Positions 54,287-64,000 of a stretch of 64,000 bases of DNA are shown piece after piece (positions within the stretch are counted from its first letter, which is position 1; the number at the start of each line of letters is the position of its first letter). The stretch is from contig NZ_JAGGKI010000008.1 in the NCBI RefSeq assembly GCF_017873605.1, positions 62,001-126,000 of the forward strand, given 5' to 3'. The notes under the pieces are model-generated. The model did no database searches and was not told where the DNA came from. It saw only the letters and a list, made by a program, of their open reading frames with translations. The position numbers were made by a program, and so were the translations under genes. This DNA is from Paenibacillus lactis. GTDB lineage: Bacteria > Bacillota > Bacilli > Paenibacillales > Paenibacillaceae.

Positions 54287-55682
54287 TTGAAATCATTCAA
54301 GAGAGGACTGGGGTTCGTAACTACGACCTTGCTGAGCGTTTCCATGCTGTTCGGTTGCGCGGGGGGCAAGGATACGCCCGATGATGCGGGAAGCGGGGGG
54401 ACCGACAGCGGAGGAAAGACCGTCATTAACGTTACGTTCCGGGATGACGGGATCGGCGAGAACGGTTCGTTTTATAAATGGCTTAAGGAAATGTCCGCAG
54501 CCTTTCCGGACAAAAGCGTCGAGATCCGGCCGGCACCGATCCAGGCCTCCGAAGGCGACTATTTCGCCAAGGTTGCGCTGGCGCTGAAATCCAAGGATAC
54601 CGCGCCGGATATCGTCACGGAGGATACCTTTATTTTGAACTCCGATGCCAGCGCCGGCTACCTGGAGCCGCTTGACGAACGATTGGCGCAGTGGGAGGAC
54701 TGGGGCAACGGCTCGTTCATCGAGGCGATGAAGAAGGGCGTGACCGCCAGCGACGGCAAGGTGTACGGCGTTCCATACAATACGGATTCGCGGGGATTGT
54801 GGTATAACAAGGACATTTTCAAGCAGGTCGGGCTTCCGGAGGAATGGCAGCCGAAAACTTGGGAGGATGTACTGAATGCCGCCCGTACGATTAAGGAGAA
54901 GGCGCCGGATATCGTGCCTATCTGGATGAACATGGGCAAGGCGACCGGCGAAGCGACTTCCATGCAGACCTATGAGATGCTGCTCTACGGAACGGGCGAG
55001 CGGTTATACGATGGATGATACAAGCGGCAAATGGATCATCAAAAGCCAGGGTATCCTGGATGCCCTGACATTTGTAGAGACGGTCAACAAGGAAAAGCTC
55101 GGGCCGCCGCTGTCGAAGGTATTGAACGGTCAGGCCGGGAATACCGCATCCCGGGAGTATTTGCCGCAAGGCAAGCTGGCGATATCGCTTGACGGCTCCT
55201 GGATTACGGGCAACTATCTCGAAACCGGGGCCGCGCCTTGGCCGGAGTATAAGGATGTGCTGGGGTTCGCGCCGATGCCGACCAGCCAAGGCCAGGCTCC
55301 GGGCTCGATCACATTGGCCGGCGGGTGGGCGCTGTCGATCCCAAGCAACTCCAAGAACAAGGAGAAGGCTTGGGAATTCATCAAGTTTGCCTTGAACAAA
55401 GAAAATACGCAGAAGCTGGTCATGTCCTCGGGCAACATTACGGTCCGCGCCGACGTGGCGAAGGATCCGGAGTATACGAAGATGCCGTTTAACGAAATCG
55501 CGACGGAATATTTGCAGAATGCGGAATTCCGTCCGGCACAGGAGAAGTATCCGGAGGTGTCGACGCAGATCCAAACGATGGTTGAATCGGTCGCCACGGG
55601 CACCTCGCCGGCCGATGCGATGAATAAATACGCTCAGGACGTTACCCGGATCGTCGGCGCGGAGAAGGTTGTAGAGAAATAA
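54287..55682 (+). pseudogene. Sugar ABC transporter solute-binding lipoprotein disrupted by a frameshift (sugar locus 3)
   Basis: TTG start after GGGAGGGAG; lipoprotein signal with VSMLFGC. The first 243 residues end at TGA 55016-55018 (GERLYDG-stop). From about 55010 another frame continues the same binding-protein fold without loss: DDTSGKWIIKSQGILDALTFVE ... to VVEK at 55680. Around 55009-55019, GATGGATGATACA contains a GATG duplication; removing one G (or four bases) restores a single frame of about 464 residues. Either a recent mutation or a sequencing error. Both permeases downstream are intact. Confidence 0.85.
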
Positions 55683-55802
55683 CCAGGCCCATCCACAATC
55701 GTTTAAATGGATGCCAACGCTTGCTCAAGGTCCCGATCGTTAAGGGAGGCCTTGGGCAGGCGGCTTTTCACGATCATCAGGAGAAAAGGGGAGAGCTCAC
55801 GC

Positions 55803-56696
55803 ATGAGCAGTCTAACGGCGAACGACGCTTTGAATAAGCGCAAACCATCGTACCCTTGGCTCTTTTATCTGCTTCCCTCGATTGCGATCATGCTTGTGTT
55901 TTTTATTTATCCGATTCTGCTGACCTTCTATTATTCGTTCACGAACCTGGCGTTAACGGGCGAAGCCGCGAGAGAGCTGAAATTCATCGGATTTGAGAAC
56001 TATGCAAGAATGTTTCAAGACCCTACCGTTCGCATCAGCATATGGAATACGCTCGTATTCCTGATCGGCTCGGCCGTCATTGGACAGCAGGTGCTCGGCT
56101 TCCTGATCGCGCTGCTGATGAAGCAGCGAAACCGAACATTTCGGCGGGTCATCGGCACGATTGTCCTCGCCGGATGGGTGACCCCGGAAATCGTATGCGC
56201 CCTGTGCCTGTACAGCTTCTTCGGCGATGAGGGCACTTTGAACGCCATCATTGGCTTCTTCGGGTTCTCCGAAGTGACGTGGCTGTTCACGGTTCCGATG
56301 CTGACGATCATTTTGGCGAATATCTGGCACGGCACCGCCTTTTCCATGCTGGTGTTCCAAGCCGCGCTCGACGACGTCCCGAATGAGATCGAAGAAGCGG
56401 CAGTCGTCGACGGGGCGTCCAAATGGAAAATCTTCACGAGCATTATCATTCCGTATATTAAAGGGACGATCACGACAAATATGATGCTCGTCACGCTGCA
56501 GACGCTCGGCGTGTTCGGGCTGATCTATGCCATGACCGGCGGAGGGCCTGGCAATTCGACGACCACGCTGCCGATCTTCATGTACAACCAGGCTTTTGTC
56601 AATTACCAGCTGGGCTATGGAACCGCGATCTCGCTGCTGCTGCTTCTGATCGGCATCGTGCTCAGCCTTCTGTATATTCGATCGATGAAAGAGTAA
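55803..56696 (+). CDS. Sugar ABC transporter permease, MalF-type (sugar locus 3)
   Basis: 297 residues from ATG 55803 (AAGGGGAGAG upstream); the longer frame to 55707 has no family similarity. SYPWLFYLLPSIAIMLVFFIYPILLTFYYSFTNLAL is the first-helix region; EAA loop IEEAAVVDGASKWKIFTSIIIPYIK (about 196-220). Lies 120 nt after the broken binding-protein gene. Confidence 0.92.
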   Translation: MSSLTANDALNKRKPSYPWLFYLLPSIAIMLVFFIYPILLTFYYSFTNLALTGEAARELKFIGFENYARMFQDPTVRISIWNTLVFLIGSAVIGQQVLGFLIALLMKQRNRTFRRVIGTIVLAGWVTPEIVCALCLYSFFGDEGTLNAIIGFFGFSEVTWLFTVPMLTIILANIWHGTAFSMLVFQAALDDVPNEIEEAAVVDGASKWKIFTSIIIPYIKGTITTNMMLVTLQTLGVFGLIYAMTGGGPGNSTTTLPIFMYNQAFVNYQLGYGTAISLLLLLIGIVLSLLYIRSMKE

Positions 56697-56713
56697 AGCG
56701 GGGGTGAAACGAT

Positions 56714-57547
56714 ATGAATGCCAAACAACGCAAGCTCGTGTATCGTATCCTGCCGTATGCCATCCTTGCCGGAATCGGGATATGCTTCCTGCTGCCGCTG
56801 CTGTGGGTACTCGTAGCATCCGTCGATCCGAATGCGATGCAATCGCTGAAGATGCCGAGCCGCATCACCGGGGCGAACTACGCGGAGGTCATCACAAGCA
56901 GCGAGAATCAGCGGGCGTTCCTGATCGGCCTTATCATGTCGCTTGGCCAAGCCGTACTGGTTGTTCTGCTTGCGCTGCTCGCCGCTTATCCTTTATCCAG
57001 GTATCAGATGAAATATAAGAAGCCTTTCATGCTGACGATTCTGTTCATGACCTCGCTTCCGATAACAGCCGTTATGGTGCCGGTTTACCAGCTGTTCCTG
57101 GGGCTGAAGCTGTATGACAATATCTTCGGCGTCATCCTGTTCTATGTGGCGTCGTCCATGCCTTACGGCATCTGGATGATGAAAAATTTCATGGATTCCG
57201 TGCCGAATGATCTCGAAGAAGCTGCCTGGGTGGACGGGGCTTCGGTGTTTACCGGCATCCGCAAGGTCGTTGCGCCGCTGATGGTCCCGGGCATCTGCAC
57301 GGTCGCGATCTTTACCTTCTCCGGCAGCTGGGGCAATTTTTTCGTGCCGTATATCCTGCTCCAGTCTCCGGAAAAATTTCCGGCATCCCTCAAGCTGTAC
57401 CAGTTCTTCGGACAATACGGCATGGTCGAATACGGCAGTCTTGCTGCATTTTCGGTGCTGTATGCCATACCGGCGATCATCCTGTACATTTTGTCGCAGC
57501 AGTTTATGTCGAAGGGCTTCGGGCTCCAAGGCGGAACGAAGGGGTAA
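56714..57547 (+). CDS. Sugar ABC transporter permease, MalG-type (sugar locus 3)
   Basis: 277 residues, six helices; EAA loop LEEAAWVDGASVFTGIRKVVAPLMVP (about 162-187). Ends FMSKGFGLQGGTKG. ATG after GCGGGGGTG, 17 nt behind its partner permease. Third importer in this window without an ATPase gene. Confidence 0.92.
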   Translation: MNAKQRKLVYRILPYAILAGIGICFLLPLLWVLVASVDPNAMQSLKMPSRITGANYAEVITSSENQRAFLIGLIMSLGQAVLVVLLALLAAYPLSRYQMKYKKPFMLTILFMTSLPITAVMVPVYQLFLGLKLYDNIFGVILFYVASSMPYGIWMMKNFMDSVPNDLEEAAWVDGASVFTGIRKVVAPLMVPGICTVAIFTFSGSWGNFFVPYILLQSPEKFPASLKLYQFFGQYGMVEYGSLAAFSVLYAIPAIILYILSQQFMSKGFGLQGGTKG

Positions 57548-57558
57548 GCGACACTCAA

Positions 57559-57605
57559 AAAGGCACCTCCTTGCAGCCGTTCGGCTGCAAGCGGGGTGCC
57601 TTTCC
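57559..57605. terminator. Bidirectional terminator between locus 3 and malL
   Basis: AAAGGCACC...TTGCAGCC-GTTC-GGCTGCAA...GGGTGCCTTT; A-rich before and T-rich after the stem, so it serves both convergent transcripts. Confidence 0.88.
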
Positions 57606-57627
57606 ATTCATATTTTGAAAGTGCGTG

Positions 57628-59313
57628 TCAGTACAGCCGGTAAACTCTGGCTTCATAGGGGCGAAGCTCGATCTGGTCTTGCCGTTCGTCCGGCACGGGC
57701 TCGTAATTGGAAATCAGCAGCTCCTGCGATAAGCCGCGAAGGTCCTTCGGCCACTCCATCCTAGGCATGTCGTCAAAAAAATTAAGGATCACGAGAATGG
57801 TATCCTGCTCCCATGTACGGGTGTACACATACAAATCGGGATCCAGGGGAAGGAGCAGCTTATATTCTCCGTACACTAGCGCTTTATGCTGTTTACGAAG
57901 GGCGATCAGCTGCCGGTAGTAATGGTAGATGGATTTCGGATCTTTCATTGCTAATTCCACATTCACTTCCGTATAATTCGGGTTCACCTTGATCCATGGT
58001 TCTCCGGTCGTAAATCCAGCCTGAGGGCCGCCATTCCATTGCATGGGAGTACGGGCATTATCCCGGCTCTTTGCGCGAATGGCCGCCATGATCCGGTCAT
58101 TCGGCTTGCCTTGAAGCTGGGATTGCCCGTAATAATTCAGGGTTTCGACGTCCCGATAATCGCTGATGGTCTCAAAGGCTGCATTGGTCATCCCGATTTC
58201 CTCGCCCTGGTAAATATAAGGGGTCCCTTCCAAGGTAAGCATGAAGGTTGCCAGCATCTTGGCGGATTCGACGCGGAACTGCTGATCATTGCCGAATCGG
58301 GATACCGGTCTTGGCTGGTCGTGATTGCCCAAGTAGTTTGCATTCCAGCCCTGGTTATGAAGGGTGGTTTGCCAGCGGCTCATAACTTTTTTAAGTTCAA
58401 GCAGGGTCCAGGACCGGGCTTCCCATCTCCCGGTTCCCATCGAGACGGAATCCAGTGTCATATGTTCAAATTGAAACACCATATCCAGCTCGTGCCGTTT
58501 ATCCCCAACGTATTGCAGCGCCTGTTCCGGGCCAAGGCCCGAGGTCTCCCCGACCGTCATAATGTCGTAATCCATCAGCACTTCCTCGTTCAGCCTTCTC
58601 AGCAAATCATGGACTTTTTCCAAATTCGAAAAAAGCTGATAGGCCCTCACGACCGGCAGATGCTGCGGATTATCGGCATTAGGCAATCCCTTGGCTTTCA
58701 CGATATGAGCGATGGCGTCAAAGCGGAAGCCGTCAACTCCCTTTTCCAGCCACCACCGGATCATGTCGTACAATTCGTTGACCATTTCTTCGTTTGCCCA
58801 GTTGAGATCCGGCTGATGCTTGGAATACAGATGCATATAATACTCGCCGGTCTTCTCATCGAACTCCCACACCGAGCCGCTGAAATAGGACTCCCAGTTG
58901 TTGGGGAACAGGCCGTTCACGCCCTTGCGCCAGATATAATAATTCCGTTTGGAATTATCGATTGAGGACCTCGACTCTATGAACCAGGGGTGCTTGTCAG
59001 AGGTATGGTTCAACACAAGATCCATCATGATTTTCAAACCTCTTGCATGTGCTTCCCATAAGAGCTCGTCGAAATCCTCCATCGTCCCGAACGCCGGATT
59101 GATCGCATAATAATTGCTGATATCATAGCCGTTATCCATTCCGGGAGATTCGTAGATCGGGCAGATCCATAGGACATCGATGCCGAGATCCTTTAAATAA
59201 TCGAGCTTGGAAATAATTCCGCGAAGATCGCCTTTCCCATCCCCGTTGCTATCTTTGAAACTGACGGGATAGATCTCGTAGACGACCGCCTCCTTCCACC
59301 AGGCTTCCAGCAT
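57628..59313 (-). CDS. malL: Alpha-glucosidase / oligo-1,6-glucosidase, GH13
   Basis: 561 residues, normal for MalL-type enzymes. Barrel motifs: VVYEIYPVSFKDSNGDGKGDL, DLVLNHTSDKHPWF, GFRFDAI with nucleophile Asp199, VGETSG with acid/base Glu256, and NHDQPRPVSRFG. The QPDLNW motif after beta-strand 4 marks the oligo-1,6-glucosidase/alpha-glucosidase subfamily. Cytoplasmic; releases glucose from isomalto-, malto- or sucrose-type oligosaccharides. gdh lies 45 nt upstream on the same strand and may be cotranscribed. Confidence 0.94.
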   Translation of the reverse strand: MLEAWWKEAVVYEIYPVSFKDSNGDGKGDLRGIISKLDYLKDLGIDVLWICPIYESPGMDNGYDISNYYAINPAFGTMEDFDELLWEAHARGLKIMMDLVLNHTSDKHPWFIESRSSIDNSKRNYYIWRKGVNGLFPNNWESYFSGSVWEFDEKTGEYYMHLYSKHQPDLNWANEEMVNELYDMIRWWLEKGVDGFRFDAIAHIVKAKGLPNADNPQHLPVVRAYQLFSNLEKVHDLLRRLNEEVLMDYDIMTVGETSGLGPEQALQYVGDKRHELDMVFQFEHMTLDSVSMGTGRWEARSWTLLELKKVMSRWQTTLHNQGWNANYLGNHDQPRPVSRFGNDQQFRVESAKMLATFMLTLEGTPYIYQGEEIGMTNAAFETISDYRDVETLNYYGQSQLQGKPNDRIMAAIRAKSRDNARTPMQWNGGPQAGFTTGEPWIKVNPNYTEVNVELAMKDPKSIYHYYRQLIALRKQHKALVYGEYKLLLPLDPDLYVYTRTWEQDTILVILNFFDDMPRMEWPKDLRGLSQELLISNYEPVPDERQDQIELRPYEARVYRLY

Positions 59314-59358
59314 TCGCCATTCCTCCTGTCCGTCTAGTAAGTGGTCGAACCGAATAAC

Positions 59359-60491
<1,133 letters not shown>

Positions 60492-60839
60492 ATGGCAGTC
60501 AAACGAATTATGGCTAATATTGAAACGGGACGAATTGCGGAAGCTAAACGTTTCTATCAGGACGTGCTCGGTCTGGAACTGCTGATGGATCACGGCTGGT
60601 TTGCTACCTACGGGTCGGCGGAAACGATGCAGGTACAGATCAGCTTTGCCGAAGAGGGAGGATCCGGCACGCCCGTACCCGACCTTTCCATCGAAGTCGA
60701 CGATGTCGAGGCGGTGTTGGCCGATATGAAAAACGCCGGCTTCCCTGTCGAATACGGCCCAGTGGATGAGCCTTGGGGCGTTCGCCGATTTTTCGTACGC
60801 GATCCGTTCGGCAAGCTCGTCAATATTCTGATGCATTGA
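60492..60839 (+). CDS. VOC-family (glyoxalase/bleomycin-resistance fold) protein
   Basis: 115 residues: paired beta-alpha-beta-beta-beta modules, with IETGRIAEAKRFYQDVLGLELLMDHGW and VDEPWGVRRFFVRDPFGKLVNILMH. Strong AAAGGAGG ribosome site. The fold binds small molecules or acts as metal-dependent enzyme; this small single-domain form often confers resistance or has unknown substrate. No clear operon partner. Confidence 0.87.
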   Translation: MAVKRIMANIETGRIAEAKRFYQDVLGLELLMDHGWFATYGSAETMQVQISFAEEGGSGTPVPDLSIEVDDVEAVLADMKNAGFPVEYGPVDEPWGVRRFFVRDPFGKLVNILMH

Positions 60840-60970
60840 ATCCATATGAGGCGACATCCATCCCGGCATGCATCGGACCACGCTTGAGTCCAGAAAGAGC
60901 GTACGCAATGATTCAAACAGCGCCGCCATGTTCCCGTTTGGCCTGCCGGCAGCGCGTAGTCTGTGATATA

Positions 60971-60987
60971 CTGTTTATATAATAAAC
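60971..60987. promoter_or_regulatory. Palindromic operator of the TetR regulator
   Basis: TGTTTAT-ATA-ATAAACA, a perfect 7-bp inverted repeat; its near copies lie at 63776-63792 and 63808-63824 before the DrrAB-like operon. It overlaps the likely promoter of the TetR gene. Confidence 0.72.
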
Positions 60988-61037
60988 AATTTAATGGCTT
61001 ATCGGGACTAACAGCCTTCGGAAAGGACGCATAGGTT

Positions 61038-61850
61038 ATGTCAAAAGATAAAACGACAGAGCAGGATATCGGAGCAATGCTCCCCGGCGGCGCTGCGCTT
61101 AGCTGGGGATTGGTCAAGCCCCCTCAGCGCGGGCCGAAGAGGGAGCTGAGCATCCGGCAGATCGTTGACGCTGCAATCGAAATAGCCGATCGGGACGGGT
61201 TGTCCGCCGTTTCGATGAACCGGGTGGCATCGTCTTTAGGGTACACCGCCATGTCGCTGTACCGCTACATTCCCAGCAAGGACGACCTTCTGCTGCTCAT
61301 GCAGGATGCGGTCTGCGAGGTTCCGCTTCCGGATGAGGATGCTCCGGACTGGCGGGACAACATGCGCCTATTCGTCAAATTAAGCATGCAGGTATTCCGG
61401 GACCATCCCTGGTTCGGCGACATTCCAATCTCCGGCGTGCCGATAACCCCGAACAATCTCCGGGTCATCGATTGGGGATTGCGCTTCATGAGGGATTTTC
61501 CGCTGAATGACTATGAAAAAATCTCCTTCATTCTGCTGCTTAGCAACTATGCGAGATCCAGCGGCCTCATCCAACGGGACATGGATCTTGCGCTCAAATC
61601 AGGGTCCACCGCGGAGCGGTTCAGCGGGACGGATTATACCTTGGCGCTGAAGGCGCTCGTGAAGCCCGAGCAGTTCCCGTTCCTGTACCCCGTCATCATG
61701 TCCGGCGTCTACACGGAAGAGAACCCGGGAGAGAATCCGATCGGGAACGACATTGATTTCGGGCTGGAGCGCATTTTGGACGGAATCGAGCACTATCTGG
61801 AAATGAAGAAGAAGGAGCAGGGGAAGGAGAAGGAGGAGGCTAACGGGTAG
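61038..61850 (+). CDS. TetR/AcrR-family transcriptional regulator with TetR_C_1-like effector domain
   Basis: 270 residues. RQIVDAAIEIADRDGLSAVSMNRVASSLGYTAMSLYRYIPSKDDLLLLM (about 40-88) is the DNA-binding domain, after a longer than usual N-terminus. The C-terminal half resembles the TetR_C_1 group that controls DrrAB-like exporters. It probably represses itself and the ABC exporter encoded downstream on the opposite strand, as shown by the shared palindrome. Confidence 0.9.
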   Translation: MSKDKTTEQDIGAMLPGGAALSWGLVKPPQRGPKRELSIRQIVDAAIEIADRDGLSAVSMNRVASSLGYTAMSLYRYIPSKDDLLLLMQDAVCEVPLPDEDAPDWRDNMRLFVKLSMQVFRDHPWFGDIPISGVPITPNNLRVIDWGLRFMRDFPLNDYEKISFILLLSNYARSSGLIQRDMDLALKSGSTAERFSGTDYTLALKALVKPEQFPFLYPVIMSGVYTEENPGENPIGNDIDFGLERILDGIEHYLEMKKKEQGKEKEEANG

Positions 61851-61906
61851 CGAGGTTCCGGAAATTATAAGTTTAAGAGATCGTGACAATAGGAAAGAAA
61901 AAATGC

Positions 61907-61936
61907 AAAAGCGATCCGATCGGATCGCTTTTTTTG
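61907..61936. terminator. Bidirectional terminator after TetR gene
   Basis: AAGCGATCC-GATC-GGATCGCTT palindrome flanked by AAAA and TTTTTTT. Confidence 0.88.
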
Positions 61937-62081
61937 TCCCTGATGGGAGAAGTCATGGACGATTTGAAATTGAGACTTAAGGAATACGCCAACTCCCGGG
62001 TGGCATTAGGGATGATGATGTTGCTGCTTGTGACAGCCAACGCGAGATGTTCCCTTAGGAGAGGTCAAGCGTTTGCCCATA

Positions 62082-62873
62082 TTACCGGCGGCCCGCTCTT
62101 CTGCGGAATGACCACATGCCCCATAGCAATGAGACGAGCAAAATGAGCAAGCACCACCCGATTGCCCATCCGATAAACTCGCGTATCGAAGCTCCCATCA
62201 GCAATCCGCGAAGGGACTCGATCACCGGCGTAATGGGCTGGTTGCTTGCAATCCACTGCAGCCATTCCGGCATCGTATCCGTCTTGACGAAGGCGCTGGA
62301 AAGGTAAGGCAGAAAGAGCAGGGCGAACCCGTAGCTCCCCGCTGCGGCAGGGCTGCCGGCGACCATGCCGATCGCCGCAAACAGCCAGGTGAAGGCGAGG
62401 ATGAACAAGGCGATAAGGGCTACCGCGAATACCCAATCGAGTATGCCGGCAGTAGGCTTGAAGCCGACGAGCAAGGCAACCGCGAGCACAACGCCGGTTG
62501 CCAGCAGATTGCGGGCCAGACTAGCGACGACGTGTCCGGTAATGACACTAACGCTGCGAATCGGCATCGTCCGGAACCGGTCGATAATGCCGTTCGTCAT
62601 ATCTTGCGCGACGTCGACGGCCACCGAGGAGGAGCCGAAGCCCGCGCATAACAGAATAATTCCGGGCACGACGTAGTTTACGTAATCGCCGCTGGAATCG
62701 ATCGCTCCGCCGAATACGTACGTGAACAGCAGCATCAAGAGCACCGGCAGCAGAATCGCCATCAGCATCGCATCCGCATTGCGGAGGCTGTGGCGGAGGC
62801 TGCGTCCGATAAAGACGCTTTGGGTAACGGCAAGCGATGTTTTCTTTGCGGTGTGAACAGGTTTGACAATCAT
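62082..62873 (-). CDS. ABC-2 type permease, DrrB-like
   Basis: 263 residues, six membrane helices; FIGRSLRHSLRNADAMLMAILLPVLLMLLFTYVFGG is the DrrB-type opening. Overlaps the ATPase gene by 4 nt. With it forms an exporter for a hydrophobic drug or lipid-like compound, as the daunorubicin pump does. Confidence 0.92.
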   Translation of the reverse strand: MIVKPVHTAKKTSLAVTQSVFIGRSLRHSLRNADAMLMAILLPVLLMLLFTYVFGGAIDSSGDYVNYVVPGIILLCAGFGSSSVAVDVAQDMTNGIIDRFRTMPIRSVSVITGHVVASLARNLLATGVVLAVALLVGFKPTAGILDWVFAVALIALFILAFTWLFAAIGMVAGSPAAAGSYGFALLFLPYLSSAFVKTDTMPEWLQWIASNQPITPVIESLRGLLMGASIREFIGWAIGWCLLILLVSLLWGMWSFRRRAGRR

Positions 62874-63754
62874 ACGATCTCCTCCATTTTCTTTTCAGTC
62901 AGCGCGATGAATACTTCATCCATGTTCGGCCTGTGGATGCCGACCCGCGTTTCCGTCGGAAGCTGGCGCATAAGCTCCTGAAGCGTGTTTGCAACATCCC
63001 CTATAGATCCGCTCGTGGGAATGCGATGAATGACCTCATCCTCCGCGTTCCGCAGCTCCAGTACCTCGCCCCCGACCCGGGATTTTAGCTCCTCCGGACT
63101 TCCTTCCGCCACGATATGCCCCCCATCAAGCACCGCAATCCGGTCGGCAAGCTGATCCGCTTCCTCCAGATATTGCGTAGTGAGGACAATCGTGATGCCT
63201 TGGCTTTTCAGCTGCAAAATCATATCCCACAGCGCGCGTCGGCTTCGGGTATCAAGCCCGGTCGTCGGTTCATCCAGGAACAGAACGGGTTTTGGCACGA
63301 CGAGACTGATCGCCAGATCCAGGCGCCTTTTCATGCCGCCGGAAAAGGTGCCTGCGCGCTTGGATCGTGCCGATGCCAGATCAAAGTAAGCCAGCAGCTC
63401 CGTGCTTCGAATGCGGGCCTCTGCTCCCGTGAGTCCGGACAGCCTGCATATCATCCGAAGATTTTCTTCGGCGGTCAACACTTCGTCCACGGCGGCGAAT
63501 TGACCGGTAAGACTGATCGATTGCTGTACCTTCTGGCGCTCCCGGCTCACATCGTACCCGTTAATTAGCAAGGTCCCCGCATCAGGAGTGACCAAGGTTG
63601 ACATGATGTTGACCAAGGTGGTTTTACCGGCCCCATTGGGACCGAGCAGGGCCAACACACTGCCCTCCGGCACTTTCAGATCGATTCCGTCCAGCACCTG
63701 CTGGCTGCCGAACCGTTTGTACAGTCCTTGAATTTCCACGGCATATTTCCGCAT
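62870..63754 (-). CDS. ABC transporter ATP-binding protein, DrrA-like
   Basis: 294 residues. Walker A LGPNGAGKTT (about 37-46), signature TFSGGMKRRLDLA, Walker B VLFLDEPTTGLD, and a DrrA-type C-terminal region (VFIALTEKK). ATG after AAAGGAGCG on the minus strand. Promoter TTGAAA-N17-TATACT overlaps two copies of the TetR palindrome. Confidence 0.94.
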   Translation of the reverse strand: MRKYAVEIQGLYKRFGSQQVLDGIDLKVPEGSVLALLGPNGAGKTTLVNIMSTLVTPDAGTLLINGYDVSRERQKVQQSISLTGQFAAVDEVLTAEENLRMICRLSGLTGAEARIRSTELLAYFDLASARSKRAGTFSGGMKRRLDLAISLVVPKPVLFLDEPTTGLDTRSRRALWDMILQLKSQGITIVLTTQYLEEADQLADRIAVLDGGHIVAEGSPEELKSRVGGEVLELRNAEDEVIHRIPTSGSIGDVANTLQELMRQLPTETRVGIHRPNMDEVFIALTEKKMEEIV

Positions 63755-63775
63755 GATCGACGCTCCTTTATTAAT

Positions 63776-63824
63776 TGTGTATATAATAAACAGTTTATTT
63801 CTTAATCAGTATATTATATAAACA
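63776..63824 (-). promoter_or_regulatory. Promoter-operator region of DrrAB-like operon
   Basis: Minus strand TTGAAA-N17-TATACT. TGTGTAT-ATA-ATAAACA at 63776-63792 has one mismatch from the palindrome at 60971; AGTATAT-TAT-ATAAACA at 63808-63824 keeps one half-site. A short ATAAACAGTTTAT palindrome lies between. Confidence 0.65.
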
Positions 63825-63892
63825 GTTTTATTTCAATATGATTTTTTTCGTTGGCGAGAGGTCCTATAGAGACAGGTATAAAGGAGGGGGCG

Positions 63893-63973
63893 ATGAAGCC
63901 TCTTGATGAGATCATGCCGGTAATCCTGAGTTTCATTTTGGACGGAGGTTATTATTCTGTTCGTTCGAATTGA
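63893..63973 (+). CDS. Short open frame at right edge (26 codons), uncertain
   Basis: AAAGGAGGGGG precedes ATG 63893; MKPLDEIMPVILSFILDGGYYSVRSN then TGA. The ribosome site is excellent, but the product is very short and a second frame continues with VIILFVRIEGPVS towards a stop near 64 kb. It may be a real small protein or the start of a frameshifted gene; the window ends too soon to tell. Confidence 0.3.
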   Translation: MKPLDEIMPVILSFILDGGYYSVRSN

Positions 63974-64000
63974 AGGCCCTGTATCAAGAAAATAACCAGC

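Noticed and set aside
61883..62146. Short frame with ATG 61955 (MDDLKLRLKEYANSRVALG)
   Set aside because: It begins in or just after a terminator, overlaps the end of the DrrB-like gene and shows no recognisable domain; the ribosome site is weak.

Overview
The window looks like the chromosome of a spore-forming, moderately GC-rich Gram-positive of the Paenibacillus type. The signs are strong GGAGG-type ribosome sites, frequent TTG/GTG starts, two T-box leaders, a complete spore germinant-receptor operon, a Bacillus-like glucose 1-dehydrogenase, and several carbohydrate ABC importers that carry no ATPase gene and are paired with YesM/YesN-type two-component systems. No rRNA, tRNA, prophage, transposase or CRISPR array was found.

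Layout. 1-3.8 kb: the end of a polysaccharide-degradation locus (heparinase II/III-like enzyme cut by the left edge, then a GH109/Gfo-Idh-MocA protein). 3.9-7.4 kb: two amino-acid biosynthesis genes, each behind its own T-box: aroF (Phe-type specifier UUC) and leuA (Leu-type specifier CUC). 7.4-11.8 kb: two drug/metabolite MFS exporters. The first has a roughly 400-nt transcribed leader; the second forms a unit with an ArsR regulator and three copies of one operator. Between them lie the remains of a divergent TetR/SDR pair fused by a deletion. 12-18.6 kb: a LacI regulator, then a cre-controlled permease-permease-binding protein-dehydrogenase operon. 18.7-19.6 kb: a low-complexity tract and a 51-bp tandem repeat array. 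19.6-23.9 kb (minus): germinant receptor genes in the order A-C-D-B. 24-31 kb: a HelD-type helicase, an AT-rich patch with a small secreted peptide and a relic of a related gene, and a BmrCD-like heterodimeric ABC exporter. 31-36.5 kb: ankyrin lipoprotein, amidohydrolase, SDR/TetR divergent pair, imine reductase, MerR regulator.

36.6-57.6 kb is dominated by three sugar-uptake loci. Locus 1 is a YesM/YesN pair diverging from a galactoside importer and a GH42 beta-galactosidase. Locus 2 (minus) is a second YesM/YesN pair plus binding protein and two permeases. Locus 3 diverges from locus 2 and has a binding protein broken by a frameshift followed by two intact permeases. A glutamic (G1) peptidase and an EEP-family hydrolase lie between loci 1 and 2. 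57.6-64 kb: GH13 alpha-glucosidase (malL), glucose 1-dehydrogenase (gdh), a VOC protein, and a TetR regulator whose palindromic site recurs in front of a DrrAB-like ABC exporter 3 kb away.

Most of the window is catabolic: extracellular glycans are cleaved, oligosaccharides imported by CUT1-type systems that must borrow a shared ATPase encoded elsewhere, and products hydrolysed in the cytoplasm. The second theme is self-protection: five efflux systems or efflux units, most with a dedicated local regulator. Candidates most worth a second look are the long leader before the 7.9-kb MFS gene, the 51-bp hairpin repeat array, the fused TetR/SDR remnants, and the small-peptide family next to the ABC exporter.
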